From an uncultured Eubacterium sp. (lineage in GTDB: Bacteria; Bacillota; Clostridia; Oscillospirales; Acutalibacteraceae): a DNA stretch of 41,864 nucleotides. The first letter of the stretch is position 1. Every line of letters begins with the position of its first letter. The notes beneath the pieces were generated by a model, which did not search any database, was not told the origin of the DNA, and saw nothing but the letters and a program-made list of their open reading frames with translations. The stretch covers positions 1-41,864 of the forward strand of contig CAJOEV010000009.1 of assembly GCA_905233545.1 (NCBI GenBank), given 5' to 3'. A program made the translations under genes and the position numbers. This document shows positions 7,732 to 14,535 of this stretch, piece after piece.

Positions 7732-7968
7732 ATGTTAATTTACGCTACTGGTATTACTATTATCGAGTTTTTATCAGGTTGCATCATTAACTTATGTCTT
7801 CACTGGAATGTTTGGGATTATAGTAATCTCCCATTTAATATATTAGGACAGGTATGTTTATTGTTTTCGATAATCTGGTACGGATTATCCCTCATAGCAA
7901 TTATAACGGACGATTGGTTAAGGCACATATTATTTGATGAAGGAGAACCACACTATAAGTGGTCATAA
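7732..7968 (+). CDS. C-terminal fragment of a DUF1113 (PF06541) membrane protein
   Basis: The 78 residues match what I know of the C-terminal half of a prophage membrane protein annotated as putative ABC transporter permease (DUF1113/PF06541). Diagnostic pieces are EFLSGCIINL, WDYSNLPFNILGQVCLLFS and DDWLRHILF...EPHYKW. Family members are usually about twice as long with more N-terminal helices. Here the frame has a stop shortly upstream, no ribosome site precedes the ATG, and the preceding ORF is not the missing half. Two membrane helices remain. It is either an N-terminally truncated remnant or a short form used as a holin-like protein. Confidence 0.6.
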   Translation: MLIYATGITIIEFLSGCIINLCLHWNVWDYSNLPFNILGQVCLLFSIIWYGLSLIAIITDDWLRHILFDEGEPHYKWS

Positions 7969-7972
7969 AGTA

Positions 7973-8004
7973 AGCAGACTGAGTAATTCAGTCTGCTTTT
8001 TTTT
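7973..8004 (+). terminator. Terminator at the end of the phage late operon
   Basis: AGCAGACTGA and TCAGTCTGCT form a perfect 10-bp stem with a 5-base loop, followed by eight T residues. It ends the rightward tail/lysis transcript five bases after the last stop codon. Confidence 0.92.
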
Positions 8005-8044
8005 GCCAATTTATCTGACGATTTATCTGCCGATTATTCTGGCG

Positions 8045-8076
8045 GAAATAATAAAAGGCGGGTTTGATAACCCGCC
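8045..8076 (-). terminator. Terminator facing left, probably for the rpsB-tsf transcript
   Basis: Read on the minus strand, GGCGGGTT-ATCA-AACCCGCC is a perfect 8-bp hairpin followed by TTTTATTATTT. It lies about 240 bases beyond the tsf stop and is the first leftward terminator after it, so tsf mRNA would carry the intervening region as a long 3' tail. Confidence 0.75.
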
Positions 8077-8114
8077 AGATAATGTAATTGATACCGTAAT
8101 ATAAATCATCAAAG

Positions 8115-8236
8115 TTGCGTAAAGTTAGCCGATGATACCGACATTTCATTTTACGCAAATCTCTACGCAATTTTTACGCAAAACTGCGTATTAAACTACG
8201 CAAATTTACGACATTTTACGATAGTTGAGTTGCGTA
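8115..8236. repeat. Cluster of TACGCAA heptamers; possible integrase arm sites at the prophage edge
   Basis: Within 122 bases the heptamer TACGCAA occurs exactly at 8152, 8164, 8175 and 8197, and its complement TTGCGTA at 8115 and 8230, with a one-off match at 8184. The roughly 300 bases between the phage terminator and tsf carry no convincing gene. Tyrosine-integrase attachment regions typically have such short direct and inverted arm sites beside the crossover core. Position at the phage/host boundary supports this, but no integrase gene and no second att copy are in view. Confidence 0.45.
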
Positions 8237-8318
8237 CGGGACAAACATCATAAATCCCTTGAAATGTAGTTATACCAACACTTTCGAGCTACTCGAGTAT
8301 CAAATGTTCCTAATTGTT

Positions 8319-9260
8319 TTAGCCGTTAATCTGCTTTGCGATTTCTTCTGCAAAGTTCTCTTCTCTCTTCTCAAGACCTTCGCCCTTCATCATTCTGATA
8401 AAGCCGTTAATCTTGATTTCACAGCCGAGCTCTTTTGCAACTGAATCAACATAGCCCTTAACTGAACCCTGGAAGAGGTCGCTTCTTACAAATTCCTGCT
8501 CAACAAGGCAGTTCTCTTTGTAGTACTTGCCCATCTTACCCTCAGCAATCTTAGCAAGAACCTGCTCGGGCTTTGAAGCCATCTTCGGGTCCTCTTTCAT
8601 CTGAGCTGCAAGAATGCTCTTTTCGTGTTCAACAACGTCTGCAGGAACAGAAGCCTGGTCGAGATATGCAGGGCTCATAGCAGCAATCTGCATTGCAACA
8701 TTCTTGCCCATAGCAACGAAAGCTTCGTCAGCAGCCTTTGACTCGTCTGATACATCAAAGCCAACCATAACGCCTACTGCGCCGCCAGCGTGGATATATG
8801 TTGAAACAACGCCGTCCATTCTTTCAAAACGGCGAACCTTCATGTTCTCACCGATTGAAAGAACAAGGTCGTTAAGTGTTTCTGTAACAGTTCTGTCTGT
8901 TCCGTTGAATTTTTCTTCCTTAAGAACCTCAACATCTGCGGGATTTGTTGCAAGAATAGTTTTTGCAACGCCCTCAACGAAGCTCATGAACTTCTCGTTC
9001 TTAGCAACGAAGTCTGTTTCTGAGTTAACCTCAACAACAACACCCTGCTTAGCAGCTGCATCGTAGTAAGGAAGAACAACACCCTCAGCGGCAATTCTTG
9101 TTGCCTTCTTCTGAGCTGCTGCAAGACCTCTTTCACGAAGATAGTCAATAGCCTTATCCATATCGCCGTCTGCTTCAACGAGAGCCTTTTTGCACTCCAT
9201 CATACCAACGCCGGTCTTTTCACGAAGTTCTTTAACATCTTTTGCTGAAATATTAGCCAT
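8319..9260 (-). CDS. tsf: Elongation factor Ts
   Basis: EF-Ts is the nucleotide exchange factor that recycles EF-Tu-GDP in the cytoplasm. The 313-residue product begins with a UBA-like domain (DVKELREKTGVGMMECKKAL), contains the conserved TDFVAKNEKF contact loop near residue 83, and ends with a helical dimerisation part. It is slightly longer than the approximately 290-residue Bacillus protein, within family range. The ATG follows a strong GGAGGAAAT site. It is downstream of rpsB, as usual, but with an inserted repeat element between them. The genes that normally follow (pyrH, frr) are absent; instead the prophage end begins. Confidence 0.97.
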   Translation of the reverse strand: MANISAKDVKELREKTGVGMMECKKALVEADGDMDKAIDYLRERGLAAAQKKATRIAAEGVVLPYYDAAAKQGVVVEVNSETDFVAKNEKFMSFVEGVAKTILATNPADVEVLKEEKFNGTDRTVTETLNDLVLSIGENMKVRRFERMDGVVSTYIHAGGAVGVMVGFDVSDESKAADEAFVAMGKNVAMQIAAMSPAYLDQASVPADVVEHEKSILAAQMKEDPKMASKPEQVLAKIAEGKMGKYYKENCLVEQEFVRSDLFQGSVKGYVDSVAKELGCEIKINGFIRMMKGEGLEKREENFAEEIAKQING

Positions 9261-9280
9261 TTTTATTTCCTCCTAATTTT

Positions 9281-9396
9281 AATGAGGAATGAGGAATGAG
9301 GAATGAGGAATTTCGGGTGCTGCGCACGGCTGATTATATAATCGGGTGCGGGTGCCCCGCCATGAATCCCTAATTCTTAACTCCTAATTCCTAATT
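9281..9396. repeat. Intergenic element: heptamer arrays flanking a core, between rpsB and tsf
   Basis: Four perfect copies of AATGAGG run from 9281 to 9308. A core of about 60 bases with GGGTGC/GCACGG-type short inverted pieces follows. Then four heptamers (CCTAATT, CTTAACT, CCTAATT, CCTAATT) run from 9369 to 9396. The right array is nearly the inverse complement of the left one, so the whole can fold into a large imperfect cruciform. It lies inside the rpsB-tsf transcript. A second element of the same plan lies at 12708. Confidence 0.7.
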
Positions 9397-9402
9397 ATGT
9401 TA

Positions 9403-9422
9403 AGGGCGGATTTCTCCGCCCT
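9403..9422 (-). other. Hairpin just after rpsB
   Basis: AGGGCGGA and TCCGCCCT form a perfect 8-bp stem with a 4-base loop, 11 bases after the rpsB stop. It lacks a T run on the minus strand, so it looks like an intercistronic stabiliser or weak attenuator rather than a full terminator. Confidence 0.6.
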
Positions 9423-9433
9423 GTATAATCAAG

Positions 9434-10207
9434 TTATTCTGCAGCTTCTTCAGTTGCCTCTTCAGCTGCTTCTTCTGTTGCTTCCTCAGCACTCTCTTCT
9501 GCTGCTGCAGCAATTGCATCCTCGCCGTCTCTGCCTTCGATAACAGCATTAGCCATTGCGCCTGCAATAAGTTTTACTGCACGGATAGCGTCGTCGTTTC
9601 CGGGGATAACATAATCGATTTCATCGGGATCGCAGTTTGTATCAACGATAGCAACGATGGGAAGACCGAGCTTCATTGCTTCTGCAACTGCAATTCTTTC
9701 CTTTCTCGGGTCAACGATGAACATTGCCTCGGGAACCTTTCTCATTTCGGTGATACCGCCGAGATATTTCTCGAGCTTTTCGATTTCAAGCTCAAGTCCT
9801 GCAACCTCCTTCTTGGGAAGAAGATCGAATGTTCCGTCTTCCTGCATCTTCTTGAGCTGAGCAAGACGAGCAACTCTTCCTCTGATGGTTTTGAAGTTGG
9901 TGAGCATACCGCCAAGCCATCTAGCGTTAACATAGGGCATTCCGCAACGCATAGCCTCTTCCTTAACGCTCTCCTGAGCCTGCTTCTTTGTTCCTACGAA
10001 GATGATTGAACCTCCGTCTGCTGCAAGGTCGCGAACAAACATATATGCCTCATCGAGCTTCTTAACTGTTTTCTGAAGGTCGATGATGTAAATGCCGTTA
10101 CGCTCTGTGAAGATGTACTCAGCCATTTTGGGGTTCCATCTTCTGGTCTGGTGTCCGAAATGAACGCCTGCTTCTAAAAGCTGTTTCATTGAAACTACAT
10201 TTGCCAT
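9434..10207 (-). CDS. rpsB: 30S ribosomal protein S2
   Basis: S2 is a component of the small ribosomal subunit. I choose the ATG giving [20 protein letters not shown] because a CCTCC (GGAGG on the coding strand) lies nine bases upstream; an in-frame extension of 11 residues has no site. The product is 257 residues, with the hallmark [13 protein letters not shown] near residue 18 and FVGTKKQA...[11 protein letters not shown] further on. The last 30 residues are a low-complexity Glu/Ala tail (repeated EEA-TEEAAE), likely unstructured and not essential to the fold. It heads the operon with tsf and has its own strong promoter and a leader of about 115 bases. Confidence 0.97.
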   Translation of the reverse strand: MANVVSMKQLLEAGVHFGHQTRRWNPKMAEYIFTERNGIYIIDLQKTVKKLDEAYMFVRDLAADGGSIIFVGTKKQAQESVKEEAMRCGMPYVNARWLGGMLTNFKTIRGRVARLAQLKKMQEDGTFDLLPKKEVAGLELEIEKLEKYLGGITEMRKVPEAMFIVDPRKERIAVAEAMKLGLPIVAIVDTNCDPDEIDYVIPGNDDAIRAVKLIAGAMANAVIEGRDGEDAIAAAAEESAEEATEEAAEEATEEAAE

Positions 10208-10321
10208 TATTAATTTCCTCCTTTTAGGTTTTTCCTCCACGAAAAGCTATGGCAAAAGCCCGTTTTTATAACCCTAGGCTTCAACTTTCCGTGTGCGTAT
10301 TCGCATCTGATTTACGAATGC
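10208..10321 (-). promoter_or_regulatory. Long 5' leader of rpsB
   Basis: The predicted start of transcription leaves about 115 untranslated bases before rpsB, including a possible AAGCC...GGGCTT pairing. Ribosomal protein S2 leaders are known to be autoregulatory in several bacterial groups; I cannot match this one to a described motif. Confidence 0.35.
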
Positions 10322-10327
10322 CGTATC

Positions 10328-10356
10328 ATTATAGCAGACCAAATAATAAAAATCAA
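10328..10356 (-). promoter_or_regulatory. Promoter of rpsB-tsf
   Basis: On the minus strand TTGATT is followed after exactly 17 bases by TATAAT, a near-consensus vegetative promoter. The sequence on to the divergent upp promoter (about 100 bases) shows no gene. Confidence 0.85.
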
Positions 10357-10460
10357 GAAAAAAATAGCTAAAAATCATATTAATTATATCCTATCTATTG
10401 GTTGTTTTCCCCCACAGAAATACAAAACTGTTACAAAAAATTACAAACCTTTCATTCCTA

Positions 10461-10489
10461 TTGATAACATTCGGGGCTTTTGATATCAT
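10461..10489 (+). promoter_or_regulatory. Promoter of upp
   Basis: TTGATA, 17 bases, TATCAT. It lies about 40 bases upstream of the upp start and points away from rpsB. Confidence 0.75.
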
Positions 10490-10526
10490 AGCAAAGATAA
10501 AATGATTGTCAAAGGAGCTATGATTT

Positions 10527-11159
10527 ATGGAAAGAAAAGTTGTAATTTTCGACCATCCGCTTATCCAGCACAAGCTCAGCATTCTTCGTGATAAAAAAAC
10601 AAGAACTATGGACTTCCGTGCCCTTGTTGACGAAATCGCAATGCTTATGATGTTTGAAGCAACAAGAGATCTTCCCACAGAAGATATCAAGGTTGAAACT
10701 CCTTGCGGTATTGCTGACTGCAAACAGATTGCAGGAAGAAAGCTTGCATTTGTTCCGATTCTTCGTGCAGGTCTTGGCATGGTTGACGGCTGTGTTAAAA
10801 TGGTTCCCGCTGCTCGTATCGGTCATATCGGTCTTTACAGAGACGAGGAAACACTTAAGCCCGTTGAATATTATTGTAAATTACCTAAGGATATTGATAG
10901 AAGAGATGTTTTCGTAGTTGACCCGATGCTTGCAACAGGCGGCTCAGCTATTGACGCTATTTCTCAGATTAAACTAAGAAATCCCAGAAAAATAACATTT
11001 ATGTGCATTATTGCCGCTCCTGAAGGATTAGAGGCTTTGCAGAAGGCTCATCCCGACGTTGATATCTATTGTGCAGGTCTTGATGACCATCTCAATGAAA
11101 ACGGTTATATTGTTCCCGGTCTCGGTGACGCGGGCGACAGAATATTCGGTACAAAATAA
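10527..11159 (+). CDS. upp: Uracil phosphoribosyltransferase
   Basis: This enzyme converts uracil and PRPP to UMP in pyrimidine salvage. The 210-residue product has the normal family length. The PRPP-binding loop is [11 protein letters not shown] (about residues 130-140), and the uracil-binding end is the conserved [17 protein letters not shown] at the C-terminus. [10 protein letters not shown] near residue 79 is also typical. A GGAG site precedes the ATG. uraA, the uracil permease, follows on the same strand after a terminator-like hairpin, giving a compact uptake-and-salvage pair. Confidence 0.97.
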   Translation: MERKVVIFDHPLIQHKLSILRDKKTRTMDFRALVDEIAMLMMFEATRDLPTEDIKVETPCGIADCKQIAGRKLAFVPILRAGLGMVDGCVKMVPAARIGHIGLYRDEETLKPVEYYCKLPKDIDRRDVFVVDPMLATGGSAIDAISQIKLRNPRKITFMCIIAAPEGLEALQKAHPDVDIYCAGLDDHLNENGYIVPGLGDAGDRIFGTK

Positions 11160-11163
11160 AGCT

Positions 11164-11208
11164 GAGAACAGAGAATGGAGCAATCCATTCTCCGTTCTCC
11201 GTTTTTTT
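11164..11208 (+). terminator. Terminator or attenuator between upp and uraA
   Basis: GAGAACAGAGAATGGA and TCCATTCTCCGTTCTC form a 16-bp stem with one mismatch and a GCAA tetraloop, followed by CG and seven T residues. No obvious promoter fits in the 38 bases between it and uraA, so it may act as a partial terminator that sets the ratio of the two products. Confidence 0.85.
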
Positions 11209-11246
11209 GTAGATAAAAAAGTAAATAATTTATTGGAGGAAAAACA

Positions 11247-12608
11247 ATGAAATTAGCTTATGACATTAAAGACAAGCCAAAGTTCGGTCAGCTCCTCATC
11301 TTTGCTTTCCAGCAGCTTTTGGCAATCCTTGCAGCAACAATCGCTGTTCCCGCAATTGTAGGAAACGGAATGAGCCAGTCTGCAGCGCTCTTCGGTGCAG
11401 GTATCGGTACAATCGTTTACTTACTTTTCACAAAGTTCAGAAGCCCCGTATTCCTCGGCTCATCCTTTGCATTCCTCGGTTCAATGTTTGCAGCATTTGC
11501 AGGCGCTGTTTCCGCTGAAGCAGGTTTTGCAGGAATCATCCTCGGTGCAATCTTCGCAGGTCTTGTTTATGTTGTTATTGCAATCATCGTTAAGGTTGCA
11601 GGCGTTAAATGGATTGACAAGATTATGCCCGCAGTTGTAATCGGTCCCACAGTTTCAATCATCGGACTTTCACTTGCAGGAAACGCAGTTGGCGATATGC
11701 TTAAGTTTGCAGGCAATGAAGGCAGCGGATACATTATGGGAACTCATGGCTGGATTGGTTTCATCTGTGCTCTTGTAACTCTCTTTGTTGTTATGATTTG
11801 CTCCGTATTCGGTAAGAAGATGACAAAGCTCATCCCCTTCATTATCGGTATTCTTGCAGGTTATGCAGTTGCTGCAATCTTCACTGTTATCGGAACAAAA
11901 ACAAACAACCCCGACTTAATCATCATTGATTTCAGCGTATTTGCAGGTATGAAGTTCTTTGCAGTTCCCGATTTCACATTCATCAAGGCTGCTAAGGGAT
12001 TATCACAGATTAACGGCACATACATTGCATCAATCGCAGTTGCTTATGTTCCTGTTGCATTCGTTGTATTTGCAGAACACATTGCAGACCATAAGAACCT
12101 TTCATCAGTTATCGAAAAAGACCTTCTTGAAGACCCCGGTCTCCACAGAACACTTCTCGGTGACGGTATCGGTTCAATGGCAGGCGCATTCTTCGGCGGA
12201 TGCCCCAACACAACATACGGCGAGAGCGTTGGTTGCGTTGCTATCACAGGAAACGCTTCAATCGTAACAATTCTTTGCACAGCAGTTATGTCAATTGTTA
12301 TCTCATTCTTCGGTCCTTTCGTAACCTTCCTTTCAACAATTCCTGCTTGCGTAATGGGCGGTGTTTGCGTAACTCTTTACGGTTTCATCGCTGTAAGCGG
12401 TCTTAAGATGATTCAGAAAGTTGACCTCGACCAGAACAAGAATCTCTTCGTTGTTGCAGTTATTCTTATCAGCGGTATCGGCGGAATGACTCTTAACATC
12501 GGCAAGGTTACTCTTACTGAGATTGCTTGCGCACTCATCCTCGGTATCATCACAAACGTTATTCTTTCAAAGAAAAAGGACGACGTTGTTGAAGAAGCTG
12601 CTGAGTAA
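11247..12608 (+). CDS. uraA: Uracil permease (NCS2 family)
   Basis: This integral membrane nucleobase:cation symporter probably imports uracil. The 453-residue product shows about 12-14 hydrophobic segments. The N-terminus (FGQLLIFAFQQLLAILAATIAVP) is typical of uracil/xanthine permeases, and the family signature GGCPNTTYGESVGCVAITG appears around residue 315; the PNTTYGE form favours uracil over xanthine or urate. A GGAGG site lies eight bases before the ATG. It follows upp, which supports the uracil assignment. Some GC-rich, Ala-rich codon choice suggests good expression. The acidic C-terminal tail (DDVVEEAAE) is cytoplasmic. Confidence 0.93.
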   Translation: MKLAYDIKDKPKFGQLLIFAFQQLLAILAATIAVPAIVGNGMSQSAALFGAGIGTIVYLLFTKFRSPVFLGSSFAFLGSMFAAFAGAVSAEAGFAGIILGAIFAGLVYVVIAIIVKVAGVKWIDKIMPAVVIGPTVSIIGLSLAGNAVGDMLKFAGNEGSGYIMGTHGWIGFICALVTLFVVMICSVFGKKMTKLIPFIIGILAGYAVAAIFTVIGTKTNNPDLIIIDFSVFAGMKFFAVPDFTFIKAAKGLSQINGTYIASIAVAYVPVAFVVFAEHIADHKNLSSVIEKDLLEDPGLHRTLLGDGIGSMAGAFFGGCPNTTYGESVGCVAITGNASIVTILCTAVMSIVISFFGPFVTFLSTIPACVMGGVCVTLYGFIAVSGLKMIQKVDLDQNKNLFVVAVILISGIGGMTLNIGKVTLTEIACALILGIITNVILSKKKDDVVEEAAE

Positions 12609-12632
12609 TTAAATAAGCACTTATAAAAAAAC

Positions 12633-12668
12633 ACTTCCCTGTTCATAATATGAGCAGGGAGTTTTTTT
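12633..12668 (+). terminator. Terminator after uraA
   Basis: CTTCCCTGTTC pairs with GAGCAGGGAG across a 7-base loop, followed by seven T residues. Confidence 0.9.
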
Positions 12669-12671
12669 ATA

Positions 12672-12707
12672 AATTGTGATTTATCGCTGTGACAATAAAT
12701 CACAATT
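12672..12707. repeat. Perfect 13-bp inverted repeat
   Basis: AATTGTGATTTAT and ATAAATCACAATT flank a 10-base loop. It immediately precedes the heptamer element and lies upstream of sigG. No T run follows on either strand beyond that of the neighbouring terminator; a structural or operator role is possible. Confidence 0.7.
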
Positions 12708-12824
12708 CAGAGTGAAGAGTGAAGAATGAAGAGTGAAGAGTTGTGGTTACTCGCTACGCTCGGACAATAAATATTTATAATCGGAGCGAAGCGACCCAAG
12801 CCTAACACCTAACACCTATTCTGT
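12708..12824. repeat. Intergenic element: heptamer arrays flanking a core, upstream of sigG
   Basis: The left side is a run of AGTGAAG-type heptamers (four and a half copies, one being AATGAAG). The core contains an imperfect 14-bp inverted repeat (12751-12764 with 12781-12794, TCGCTACGCTC pairing with GAGCGAAGCGA) around an AT-rich loop. The right side has two CCTAACA heptamers and a degenerate third. The layout matches the element between rpsB and tsf although the sequences differ. Confidence 0.65.
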
Positions 12825-12851
12825 ACATAACAACTAAAAAGGAATGATTAT

Positions 12852-13622
12852 GTGCAGTATTATAACAAGGTCGAAATTTGCGGAATCAACACCAGCCAGA
12901 TTAAAGTTCTCAGCGAAAAGGAAAAGCTTGAACTTCTGAAAAAGGCGCACGCGGGAGATATGAAAGCTCGCGAAGAACTGATTAAAGGCAATCTGAGGCT
13001 GGTTCTTTCGGTTGTTCAGCGCTTTGCAAACAGAAACGAGAATATGGACGATTTATTTCAGGTCGGCGTTATCGGGCTTATTAAAGCTATTGACAATTTT
13101 AATCTTGATTTGGATGTCAGATTTTCAACCTATGCGGTTCCGATGTGCATCGGTGAGGTAAGAAGATTTCTTCGCGACTCCAACCCCGTAAGAGTGAGCC
13201 GTTCTATGAGGGACACAGCATACAAAGCAATGCAGGTCAAGGAAAGGCTTACGAATGAAAAAGGATACGAGCCGACTGTTGAGGAGATAGCAAAAGAGCT
13301 TGATATGAAAAAAAGCGATGTTGTTATTGCGCTTGAAGCGATTGTTGACCCAGTTTCCTTATACGAGCCAGTTTACAACGACGGCGGAGACACGATTTAT
13401 GTTATGGACCAGCTCGGCGACAACAACTCCGACACCGACTGGATTGACGAAATAATGATTAAAGATGAGCTTTCCTCGCTTGACAAGCGTGAGCACAAGA
13501 TTCTTTATATGCGCTTTATGCAGGGCAAAACTCAGATGGAAACAGCAGAGGAAATAGGCATTTCACAAGCGCAGGTCAGCAGGCTTGAGAAAAACGCACT
13601 GAACAGAATAAAACAAAACTGA
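12852..13622 (+). CDS. sigG: RNA polymerase sporulation sigma factor sigma-G
   Basis: Sigma-G directs late forespore transcription during endospore formation. The 256-residue protein begins NKVEICGINTSQIKVL, the N-terminus that separates sigma-G from sigma-F. Region 2 has NLRLVLSVVQRF and the core-binding DDLFQVGVIGLIKAIDNF, followed by RFSTYAVPMCIGE and RRFLRD. Region 4 has the GKTQMETAEEIGISQAQVSRLEK helix-turn-helix. A GTG start follows AAAAAGGA; the ATG overlapping it is out of frame. In many Clostridia sigG follows spoIIGA-sigE; here it stands alone between uraA and a HAD phosphatase, flanked by repeat elements. It shows that the organism or its recent ancestors could sporulate. Confidence 0.95.
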   Translation: MQYYNKVEICGINTSQIKVLSEKEKLELLKKAHAGDMKAREELIKGNLRLVLSVVQRFANRNENMDDLFQVGVIGLIKAIDNFNLDLDVRFSTYAVPMCIGEVRRFLRDSNPVRVSRSMRDTAYKAMQVKERLTNEKGYEPTVEEIAKELDMKKSDVVIALEAIVDPVSLYEPVYNDGGDTIYVMDQLGDNNSDTDWIDEIMIKDELSSLDKREHKILYMRFMQGKTQMETAEEIGISQAQVSRLEKNALNRIKQN

Positions 13623-13629
13623 TTGTTTC

Positions 13630-13780
13630 AAAGTGCAAGAAACGAGTTGCGAGTTTCAAGGTTGCTTCGCAACGATTTTATAACGGGAGGCTCGGGAGAG
13701 CCTCCCCTACTTATTTGTTCCAAAGAATAACAGTAGGGCGCGTCTCTCGACACGCTCTCGACCTAACACCTAAAAAAATA
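13630..13780. repeat. Palindromic repeat region between sigG and the HAD gene
   Basis: The 211-base gap holds several inverted repeats and no gene: AAACGAGTTGCGAGTTT; GTTGCTTCGCAAC; the palindrome GGGAGGCTC-GGGA-GAGCCTCCC (13685-13706); and GCGCGTC...GACACGC. It ends in CCTAACA CCTAAAA, the right-hand heptamers of the element family seen upstream of sigG. The GGGA loop palindrome recurs twice near 15.2-15.4 kb. Confidence 0.65.
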
Positions 13781-13809
13781 TTGAATGCTTTCAAGTAATG
13801 TGTTAATAT
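13781..13809 (+). promoter_or_regulatory. Promoter of the HAD phosphatase-lipoprotein operon
   Basis: TTGAAT, 17 bases, TAATAT, ending about 25 bases before the start codon. Confidence 0.7.
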
Positions 13810-13833
13810 GTTATTTGGAAAGCAGGTGATATT

Positions 13834-14523
13834 TTGTTTAAGGTTATTCTTTGGGATTTAGATAATACTCTTCTTGATTTTGACTATGCTCAGGAGAATT
13901 CATTAAAGCACGTTTTTGAGAGGTTTAATCTCGGCGAATGTACCGGAGCGATGATTGATAGTTTCATCGAAATCAATGCAAGGCACTGGGAAATGCTTGA
14001 AAATGGAGAAATCACAAGAAAGCAGGTTTTCACCAAAAGATTTGAAGAGTTCTTAAAGCTTTACGATTTAAGAAAAAAGGTAACGCCCCGTGAAATCAAC
14101 AAGGAATATGAAAACGGAATATGCCACACAATTTCCTTTATTGACGGCTCATACGAAATACTAAACCGTACAAAGCACGATTATGCACTTTACTGCATTA
14201 CCAACGGCGACACCGATGTTCAGCGTCAGAGAATTAGAGTTTCAATGCTTTACAAGGTTTTCAGAGACGTTTTTATTTCTGAAAAAATCGGTTATGATAA
14301 ACCGCGCAAAGAGTTCTTTGATTATGTTACCAATCATATTATACCCTGTGAAAGGGATGAAATTCTTGTAATCGGAGATTCCTTAACAAGCGATATGCAG
14401 GGAGCTAATAACGCAGAATTAAAATGCTGTTGGTTCAACCCTAAGGGAAATCCGAAACCCGACAACTTAAAAATTGATTACGAAATCAAATCACTTGATG
14501 AGGTCAGAGAAATATTAGTATAA
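13834..14523 (+). CDS. HAD-family nucleotidase (YjjG/YfnB type)
   Basis: This is a cytoplasmic phosphohydrolase of 229 residues with a TTG start seven bases after AGGTGA. Motif I is DLDNTLLDF, giving nucleophile Asp8 and acid/base Asp10. Motif II is ITNGD, motif III includes the lysine in YDKPRKEFFD, and motif IV is GDSLTSDMQGANNA. A helical cap lies between motifs I and II. The order and the DNTLLDF form fit the YjjG/YfnB subgroup, which removes phosphate from pyrimidine nucleoside monophosphates, including non-canonical ones. Exact substrate is not deducible. A lipoprotein gene follows 12 bases downstream and probably shares its transcript. Confidence 0.85.
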   Translation: MFKVILWDLDNTLLDFDYAQENSLKHVFERFNLGECTGAMIDSFIEINARHWEMLENGEITRKQVFTKRFEEFLKLYDLRKKVTPREINKEYENGICHTISFIDGSYEILNRTKHDYALYCITNGDTDVQRQRIRVSMLYKVFRDVFISEKIGYDKPRKEFFDYVTNHIIPCERDEILVIGDSLTSDMQGANNAELKCCWFNPKGNPKPDNLKIDYEIKSLDEVREILV

Positions 14524-14535
14524 GGAGAAAACAGT

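Noticed and set aside
7988-8170. 60-codon minus-strand frame at the prophage border, possibly an integrase remnant
   Set aside because: It runs through the two terminators and the TACGCAA cluster, has no recombinase motif and no ribosome site.
8005-8318. tRNA gene as prophage attachment site
   Set aside because: No cloverleaf-forming sequence was found here or elsewhere in the window.
8614-9066. 150-codon + strand frame inside tsf
   Set aside because: It is the antisense shadow of a clear EF-Ts gene.
12800-12851. Sigma-F or sigma-G type promoter before sigG
   Set aside because: Partial matches (CATA and GGAATGATT) have far too short a spacing.
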